Shown: positions 56,230-64,000 of the stretch, one piece after another
How the letters are laid out: the number at the start of each line of letters is the position of its first letter
How positions within the stretch are numbered: position 1 is the stretch's first letter
Assembly: GCA_963555705.1 (NCBI GenBank)
Contig: OY743171.1
Location: 25,600,852 to 25,664,851 of the forward strand
Direction: 5' to 3'
Length of the DNA stretch: 64,000 nt
From: Ligustrum vulgare
Lineage: Eukaryota > Streptophyta > Magnoliopsida > Lamiales > Oleaceae
Position numbers and translations under genes: made by a program
The notes under the pieces: model-generated
The model's input: the letters and a program-made list of their open reading frames with translations, nothing else
The model's database searches: none
Told to the model about the DNA's origin: nothing

Positions 56230-57495
56230 ACGCTAAAGTTATAACCAAATTTAAGGATCCAAATTTCAGACTGTCGTTTGTGAAGATGCCAGGATGTAGG
56301 AGGGGACCAGTATTGGAACTTGTTTGAGTTCAGTGTTAGAGGAGACCATGTCGGACATCTATGCTTACTGGTAAAATATACATTATGGAAATAGTAAATG
56401 GCCATCCAGATATTTGCCATCGAATTTTTCGCATGCAGAAACAAGTGTTCTTAAACTTTTGTGATGCTTTGAAGCAGAGGGGGTTGTTGCAGGATGGTAA
56501 AAAGGTTACCGTTGAGGAGGGGGCCTCCATGTTCCTTATGATTGTGGGGCATACAACACGGTTTAGTGTCATATTGGATAGATTACAACATTCCAACAAT
56601 ATAATTCATAAATGGTTTAAGCGTGTGTTACGAGCTGTTTGTGCATTTGAAACGGAGATAATACTCCCGATAAGCTGAAATAGTGTGCATGAGAGGATTT
56701 CACAAAAATATCCATACTTAAAAGATTGCATGCGCGATAGATGGAACACACGTGGCAGCGTATGCACCAGCTTCGAGGCAGACCTCATTTCGTGGGGGGA
56801 AAATCAATGTCACACAAAATGTGATGCTGACTTGTGATTTCAATATGAAGTTTACGTTCGTTTATGCTGGATGGGAGGGTACTGCCAATGATTCGAGGGT
56901 TTTCATTGATGCGGTGACACGACCTTCAAACAACTTTCCAATGCCTTGAGGAGGTATGATAAAATATTTTCGTCACTTTCATAAATATTTTTTCCTTTGT
57001 CAAAAAGTATTTAATCATTACATTTTTGTGATAGATCAATTTTACCTGGTGGATTCCGGCTACCCTAATATGCCTGGTTTTCTTGCTCCATATCGAGGAC
57101 GTTGATACCATCTCCGTGATTATGTAGGCGGTGGAAGGCCGCGTGGAAAGGAAAAAGTCTTCAACTATAGACACTCCTCATGTCGTAACATTATTGAATG
57201 TTGCATTGGAGTTCTAAATGCCAGATTTTCTATCTTGAAGTATATTACCAATTACCCGCTAATAAGGCAAAGACAAATTACAACTGCATTCTACGCGATA
57301 CATAATTTCATTCGCCAAGAGCATGCTCTACATAGATTGTTCACTGAGTATTCAGTATCTCACATGATATTCCCAGAAGTGCCAGGGTCTAGTGAAGATC
57401 AAGATGCTATACAATTTGATGCTAGTCAAATGGCACAAGTTAGAGATGAGATAGCTACGCAAATGTGGAATGAGTATTCTAGGAGACGCTTTTAG
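56230..57495 (+). pseudogene. PIF/Harbinger DDE transposase
   Basis: The N-terminal part (56361-56678) has CHRIFRMQKQVFLNFCDALK and ASMFLMIVGHTTRFSV. After a frame break comes the catalytic core: first Asp in MRAIDGTHV (near 56742), second Asp in TANDSRVF (near 56890), an apparent intron from GTATG (56954) to TAG (57034), then YLVDSGYPN and the Glu in IIECCIGVLNARF (near 57200). The C-terminal part, 57235-57495, is open. Stops at 56676 and 56947 and a changed Arg-stop near 57105 disable it. Confidence 0.85.
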
Positions 57496-57755
57496 TTGCA
57501 TTAAAACAATTTGTCTTTTGAATTAACTTTTTTGAATAAAAGATGAAGTCTGCTTATTTTGCCCATTGACAGTGGTTCGATGTTGTTACAATTAAACTAC
57601 TATCCAATATATGAACTAATATATATTAATTACTTTAGATTCAAGTTTTACTTGTTGCTAGAGTAACAAATGTTTGTTGAATAGAGAACTGACTGGTTTA
57701 TTGACATTAAAATTAATGTAATTCAATAAATCAACCATTTTTTACATATAAGCTT
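57496..57755. other. AT-rich noncoding DNA
   Basis: Nothing recognisable; probably the 3' flank of the Harbinger transposase. Confidence 0.4.
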
Positions 57756-57902
57756 GTGTTCGAAAACTGTTATAACAGGTAATGATTTGTGTTATTTGTA
57801 TTTTCTAGGTAAGATATGTGGTTAAAAATTGAAGAGAGAAAAGATGTGGTTAAAAAATGGTGTTCGAAATTGTGTTGATTATAACACAATTTTACCAAAC
57901 AC
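57756..57902. mobile_element. MITE, PIF/Tourist-like family copy
   Basis: Terminal inverted repeats GTGTTCGAAAACTGTTATAA and the complement of GTGTTTGGTAAAATTGTGTT, with the family centre AAAATTGAAGAGAGAAAA and TGTGGTTAAAAA. Relatives at 7209-7375, 45936-46034 (inverted) and about 63765-63925. Confidence 0.65.
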
Positions 57903-58685
57903 ACGATAAAATATCACAAAATAAATATATCAGAAAATTACAAAGTAAACGCATTTTTCAGTTTTCTATTTTTTAAAACAGTTTTCCAAAATTACAAAGA
58001 GAACATATTTTCAGCAATTCAAAAACAAACAACCAAAATCCAAAACTCAAAACAAAATCCAAAACTCAAAATTCAAAATCGAAATACAAAGAGAATGGCT
58101 CCAGACTCCGTTCTCTTTGCTATTTTCAGCCCAATTTTAGTTTTCGATTTTTGAAAATATCGAAAACCCGTTCACTTTACCCCTTTTTCAAAAAATTTTT
58201 TTCCAAAAAAAAAAATAAATAAAAATACAAAGGACACTGAAAACAAGTTTATCTCATTTTGGATATTTTGTGTTAAAATATCCAAAACACGCGTTTTGGA
58301 CTTTTATGCAGATTCTTCAGATAAAAAAAGAAAGAAAGAAATGGCATAGCTCCTCTCTCTGCAGCCTCTCTTTCAATCTGGGTTTCTCTCTTTCTCATGC
58401 CTGTGACGTCTTGTCCCCAACGAGGCTGCTGCCGACGACCCCGCTCTCGATGACTTACAACCCCACTGCCGACTACCCCGCTACCGACGACGTAGGTTCT
58501 CTCTCTTTCTCTCAGATTTCTTGTATGTACATTTGTTTATTTTTCCTTTTTCCTTGTAGATCTGTAGATTTTTGTTGGAATTTGTTGGATTTTGAGCATT
58601 TTTGGTTCTCGATCTATCCTTCCAAACTAGTTCTTCATGTCATTCCTGAATTGTAATATGAAATTTGCAATCTTGTCTTCTCATT

Positions 58686-58690
<5 letters not shown>
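57903..58690. other. Noncoding DNA, possibly a host gene leader
   Basis: An A-rich block is followed by a CT-rich stretch (58345-58520) with a short frame 58270-58656. The CTCTCTTTCTC-rich composition resembles a plant 5' UTR, but I recognise no protein. Confidence 0.3.

Positions 58691-58741
<51 letters not shown>
58691..58741. repeat. (TA)n(GA)n microsatellite
   Basis: A TA run then a GA run; the GA run continues at 61474-61490 beyond the solo LTR, so the LTR inserted in the microsatellite. Confidence 0.9.
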
Positions 58742-61473
58742 TAGCGACCAAGAATTTTCGTGATTGATTTTGAATAAATATTATTTATCTTTAAAAACGT
58801 ATTGCTACAACTTTGCCCATTTATTTTTAAAACTCGTGTGTCTAGCCATTTTAAGTGAAATTAAAATCATTTAAAAATGTTAGTCCAATTCCGATTTCAA
58901 TTTAAAAATGTCCAAATGTCATTATCTATTTTATGTTCAAACTTTCAATTCTAGCTAAATCTCCAATTTTAAATTATTTTAAAAATCTCAAATTATTTCT
59001 TAGTTCAAAATTTTCAAATTCTAATATCTTGTCCAATTTAAAACTAATTTAATTTCTCTTTAATCCCAATTTAGAAACGACCATTCACCTAGTCATCTAT
59101 TCCTCACATTTCTTTTTCCTCTTCACAACAAATTCTTATTTTCCAAAATTTTACCTCCGCACACGTCCATACCATTTCGACAATCATTAACTCTCCCCCT
59201 CAACCCCTCCAATCGTCCCCAATTCTTAAGCTGTCAAATTTAATATACAACCAAGATTATATACTCCATCACAACTCACGTTCAAACAGAGTCATCATCC
59301 CAACATAACCTCATGCCTTCCATGCATATTTTTGAAATCCCTCAATCTCACCATCTTTCCATAAGCCATGATTTTGACCTAAATTACCAAAGTAAATCAA
59401 TACGTATAACTACACACTCCATTCCCTCCCCCTCACGACATAGACAACAGCAAAAATCAGTACACACACACACACACCAGCTCAAACACTCTCTGGTATG
59501 AACCCTTTTTCCCCTCAAACTGATCACATTCATGAGATCACACACTCGAAAATCATATGTTTCTTGCCACCAACAAATGTGAGGAGTTCCAAATTCCCAA
59601 AAAGTTCATTACACACACAATCGAATCCGCTGCCTCCAACCCCACATAAACTGATCCGAGGACACATTGCAACCCAAATCTGCAGGACCTCAACTAAGTC
59701 TCCATAACAGACCGAGACACCCAACCACAACTTATATACAATCTGCAAACTTCAGATTTCACACACAACCCCTCATCAATTCAAAGGTCGAACCATCACC
59801 AGCCGCTACCTACTGCCCATTTAGTCCATGAACCACCACCACCCCGTTTCCCACATCACAACCAAACCAAGAATTTATTTCACAACCTCCACCTTCATCA
59901 CTCAACCACCACCATTTGCCAACCAAGCCACAGCCACATTCAACCTCAAAATTGGGCCTCAAACCACCAACTTTCAATCCTTCCCAGATTTGCTAACCTC
60001 CATAGCCGACCCAATCAATACCATCAAGCATCACCAAACCAAACCGTAGCACCACTATTTCCCAACCAAAACGACCACCATCCCGTTGCCTACACCCGAA
60101 CCATCTCGCACACCACACCCGTCACCACCCACTGCCCAACTACGAAGACCCCTAAATCGGCACCCAAATAAAACCCAAAACCAAGAAATAAAACAAGCCC
60201 AATTACTTACCTTCATCGCCGGAAACGCAACCTCCCAAAAACACCTGAACCCAGCCTCAGGTTACTCTCGGTTTCGCACCCAAAAATTGCCCAGAGTCCT
60301 CTCCCTTTACACACAAACACACCGCCCTCACCCCCGCCTCGTGCCGGCGGCGCCTCGCCGGCAGCAGCTGGACGGAGAAGGGGGCTTCGCCCCTTCTCTT
60401 TGTATGATATCTCTCTCTAAATCGTTAGAGAGAGATATGAGAGATAGATATATACATATATTTTGTATATTTTTGAAGATTTACCAATTAAGTCCCTTAT
60501 GTTTCAAAATATTTTATTTCAGTCCATCACATTTAAAAATATTTTATCTCAGCCCTTCTGTTTTTGAAAAGTTACGAATCAGCCCTAATTCCAATTCCTT
60601 TACTGCACGATCAGTCCCTGATTTTTCCAATTTCACTATTTAGTCCCAAATAAATTCTTAAATCCTAATTTTACACAAATTTCAGCATTTAAGACTTGAT
60701 TGTTCAAAAGTATAATTTTAATTTATTTTGATAGGATTAGACGAGGTGCGGACCATTAGAAAGTAATTATTCCCGGTTGCTCAATCTCGAGAAATTAAGG
60801 TAGACTCTAATCTACAAATTTACGTTTTTCAAAAGTGCGCATCAATAATTATTTTAATTATAAGTTTAGCATGTATGATTGTGTTCATGAGAATTACTTG
60901 TTTTTCTAAGCATGAGGCTATGTTACGAGAATTTACTTGCTTAAATGCATGAGGCTTGAACTTGTATGTTCATGAGAATACTGGTGATCGTTAGACACCT
61001 GAGACTTGAATATCATGACTATGTGTTTTAATTTATAATGTTAAATGATTATTGTGCGCGAGTCTACTGAATATTTCTATGAAATGCTCATGTTTTCCAA
61101 AACAAAATTTTGCAGATGACGGAGTTAATGGCGAATGAAATGACAGCGGTGGCAAATAAAAAATAATGTTAATTTTTCTTTTAAGTCAAGTTGCATAAAT
61201 GTCGTCAATTTAATTATTTATCGTTACTTTACTTTAAAACTTAAGATTTAATTTTTATGAATTGTTTTAATTAAATTGATTAAAATTTAGTTTCCGCTTT
61301 AGCTTTTAAACAATGGATGTGATGTTTTATAAATTCGTTTCTTCTGCAAAAATGTTGTTTCAAAGGTTTCAAATAATAAATATGATGTTTGAAATTTTTA
61401 ATTATTTTTGCAATAAAATAAAATTTAAAGGATGACGTGGCGTCCCGAGCTCCACGAAATTCGGGACGTTACA
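58742..61473 (+). repeat. Solo LTR related to the LARD LTR
   Basis: About 2,730 bp. It begins TAGCGACCAAGAATTTT, matching the start of the LARD LTR without its leading TG, and ends TTCGGGACGTTACA. GA repeats on both sides hide the duplication. It lacks the LARD tandem arrays. A Pro/Thr-rich frame (60086-60643) overlaps its CT-rich leader and is not a convincing gene. Confidence 0.8.
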
Positions 61474-61490
61474 GAGAGAGAGAGAGAGAG

Positions 61491-62394
61491 TGGCCGGCTC
61501 CACTGCTATAGCAATCGGCCACTGCTCCACTTTTTCAAACTTGCATTAGGCATTTGAAGTTGTTTGTTAATTCATAAATCATAAGTAATGCATATAAAAT
61601 AATTCTTTACTCATTCAATGCTCGATTGATGTGTGCTTATAATCAGTCTAATCATCATAAACTTTTAGGCTGGTTTCGACCCTCAATAGTAAAATATTTC
61701 CCTTCTCTTCTAGAATATTGCTCACTTCCAAACTTATTTTTCAACCACTAATCCGGGATGTTCATTCTAAGGTTGATCTCGCAACATTCTTAACTTCCAT
61801 TCTAGTTTGGTTGAGATTCACAAATGAAAGTTTCTATCTATATATGTGATGATTCTCCATATATTTGAATGTCTCAGACCTTTAAATTTCAATTAGTATT
61901 GTAACCCTCACAAGAAATCTAAATTCCATATTAAGTATCAAATTCTTAACCGGACAAGAGCACAAAGCTTATAGTTATCTTGTCACTACCTCTACAAACT
62001 TCATTTTTCTTCATTTATTATGTCCCTTCTTCTGTTTCTTTCATCTTTTATTTAGTTTTCGAATGTAGTTTTCACTCTATATTACAACTAGCCCTCTTCC
62101 CCAATATATTATTTCCTAAATATTGGTGATGAGTAGGGCCAAATTACCCAGGAATAACTTCACACAACAACAATATTGTAAGTAACTTTTTTCTACGCGT
62201 CACAACTAGTGCAATGCCTTTCATTTTTTTGGATGAGTACTTGGATTCAAAATATACGGTTACTACCTATATTATACTAGTTATCCAAAAATATTCCACA
62301 CAAGTTTTCATACACAAATTAACGTTAACACATATCTAAATGGCTCCTACAGTGGATAAATCATCCCCAAACTATCATTTTAATAGGTTTAGTG
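61491..62394. other. AT-rich DNA, no clear feature
   Basis: No gene or repeat structure seen. Confidence 0.4.
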
Positions 62395-63290
62395 ATTGTA
62401 GTGAGCATTATTTTCCGGAACCAATGGAACAAGACCAGAATCGGTTAGAACCGACGGTCTGGATCCAATTCGACCAAGGAACAATTTAGTTTTGATCTGG
62501 TCCAGTTCCGAGTTCTTGGTTTTAGAACCGAATGTTTATTTAGTTCTCCAATTATTATTATTTTTCTTTTTATTTTTGGTAAAATGTAAAAATATCACGT
62601 CCGATCTTCCCAAAGTTCCCACATTTCCCATATAGGTCTTTCAGAATTTCTTTATTTCCACTATGGCAGAATCCTCCTTCTCAAATGGACAATTCTTTGA
62701 TTCTTTCCTTAGTTTATTTTCCTATAATCAACTTTTAACCTATCAACTCCAAAATCATTCGGCCTTGTACCTAAATAATTTTATAAACTAAAACTCTAAA
62801 AACTATAAACTTTATTCCAAAGATGCAACATGTAGAAAATTTATTATGAGACTCAATGTTTACAAAAATTCTATTTTCTTGAAGTCTGTCGGCCTTAAAC
62901 CTTTGTAGATTGTTGAAGATAATTAGGTAATTTTGCATTGTTTTCATAATTTGATTTACAATTTTTAGCCTATTTCTTTACTATTTTTTTTAAAACATGT
63001 ATATATGTTATTTTGTTTGTTTGTTTGTTTTTTTTTTTTTAAATCATTGTAATATTTGTATAATAAACTGTAAAAGTATGTGCAATGTAAACAACATGAT
63101 TTTTTTAATCAACATTTTTTTTAACTTTTTCAATGTAAAGAACTGGATTGGACCAAATCGGAATCGATTGGTTCGGGTCTGGTTCGGTTCCATAGTTGGA
63201 CCAATGATTTCATCACTAAGATTCTCATATTGATACTTGGTTTGGCTAGGTTCCCTTCGAAATCGGACTGAATCGGACCGTGCTTACTCC
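62395..63290. mobile_element. Putative nonautonomous TIR element
   Basis: Inverted, GAACC/GGTTC- and TCGGACC-rich subterminal regions at 62414-62540 and 63140-63285 flank an AT-rich core. Ends AGTGAGCA and the complement of AGTAAGCACGG are similar, but no target duplication was found. Confidence 0.4.
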
Positions 63291-64000
63291 TTGATAATAT
63301 GATCCTGCTTTATCGACATAAATTCACATTAATTTAACATATACCATCACTATAACCAATCCAAACAATTTATAATGATTAACTGTGCTCAATATAATTC
63401 GATATAACATGAAAAAATCAAATTAGAAAAAAACTTGCATCACAAATAATTCCAAATATTCATAATCATAGACGACGGGCTATCCAACTCACGCAAACAC
63501 ATAAAATGAAGATTTTTGTTTAATCTACTAAAATTTCAAAAGCAAATAGTGATTAAAATCTAATAAAAATGAAAAAATCAATTATTATTATTATTATTAT
63601 TTTCCCCGTACGATGCACGGAAGTTGTTTTCCGCAATATTTATTTCAACAAGTATTCGTAAAATGTTAATACAAAAAAAAACATAATCAAAACAAATATA
63701 AAATGCATAAATTAATAATATTCTATACAATAATTATTAAAATTTAAAAAACAATGTACATGATTGGTAGGGAATAAAATTAGGTTTTTAGTAGATTTTG
63801 ATAAAATTTAAGGGAATGTGTGGTTAAAATTTGTAGAACCTACGAAATGTGTTGTTAAAATTAATTGTTGACTTTGAGTTAAATTTTAGTCAAAAGTTTA
63901 ATTTAGAGTTATCAAACATGTGAAATATAATTAATCCAAATTATTGAAAACTTATTTGGATAGTAAATGTTAATTTATATATTTATTTAAATAATAAAAT
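63291..64000. other. AT-rich end of window
   Basis: Contains a possible hairpin CCCCGTACGATGCACGG (63603-63619), reminiscent of Helitron 3' ends but without a CTRR end, and a weak MITE-family copy at about 63765-63925 (GGGAATGTGTGGTTAAAATT). Confidence 0.35.

Noticed and set aside
60086..60643. 185 aa Pro/Thr/Ser-rich frame
   Set aside because: Low-complexity frame in the CT-rich leader of a solo LTR, with no family resemblance.
63603..63619. Helitron 3' terminus
   Set aside because: Hairpin-like CCCCGTACGATGCACGG is present, but no CTRR end follows within the expected distance.

Overview
This is plant nuclear DNA, most likely from a eudicot angiosperm. It is AT-rich, has no operons, and is filled with nested LTR retrotransposons, solo LTRs, a Cassandra TRIM, PIF/Harbinger and hAT DNA transposons and Helitron relics. 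I found no ordinary single-copy host gene with certainty. Species cannot be told from the sequence.

Layout. 1-520: Helitron helicase relic. 987-5970: truncated Ty3 (Tat-like) element whose gag is broken by a small TIR element (about 2190-2640) and by a complete Cassandra TRIM (2832-3537, TSD AAGCA). About 7629-44802: a decayed Ty1/copia element split by two insertions. Insertion 1 (8783-22905, TSD CCTTT) has the structure LTR-internal-LTR-internal-LTR and is a gag-only copia-type element. Insertion 2 (24252-41349, near-TSD tctag/cctag) is an Athila-like Ty3 element with gag and protease only, and it was itself invaded by a 9.4-kb element without gag or pol (30219-39625, TSD CCTTG). 46612-49365: minus-strand solo LTR (TSD CTACT). 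50880-51600: minus-strand Helitron N-terminal exon fragments. 51825-52508: hAT-type nonautonomous element (TSD TATAAACT). 52600-54660: diverged AT-rich repeats. 55272-57495: decayed PIF/Harbinger ORF1 and transposase. 58742-61473: solo LTR of the same superfamily as the 9.4-kb element, inserted in a GA microsatellite. 62395-63290: weak TIR element.

The standout is a two-gene cassette present three times (12664-14110, 18756-20202, 34757-36266), always on the minus strand and antisense to its carrier. Gene 1 encodes a 176-181 aa basic, cysteine-rich protein resembling the nucleic-acid-binding proteins (Carla_C4 type) of carlavirus-like RNA viruses. Gene 2 encodes an intronless 217 aa LOG-type cytokinin riboside 5'-monophosphate phosphoribohydrolase. 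Two tandem copies ride in the copia-type gag-only element; the third rides in an unrelated Ty3-like element with different LTRs. The cassette keeps its own TATA-like boxes, intergenic region and a 3' flank with a repeated motif. By eye, the two carrier types differ by about 39 synonymous versus 19 replacement codons in the LOG gene and about 35 versus 19 in the zinc-finger gene, which is a strong sign of purifying selection. I infer that plant retrotransposons here carry a virus-like protein plus a cytokinin-activating enzyme, both potentially proliferation-promoting.
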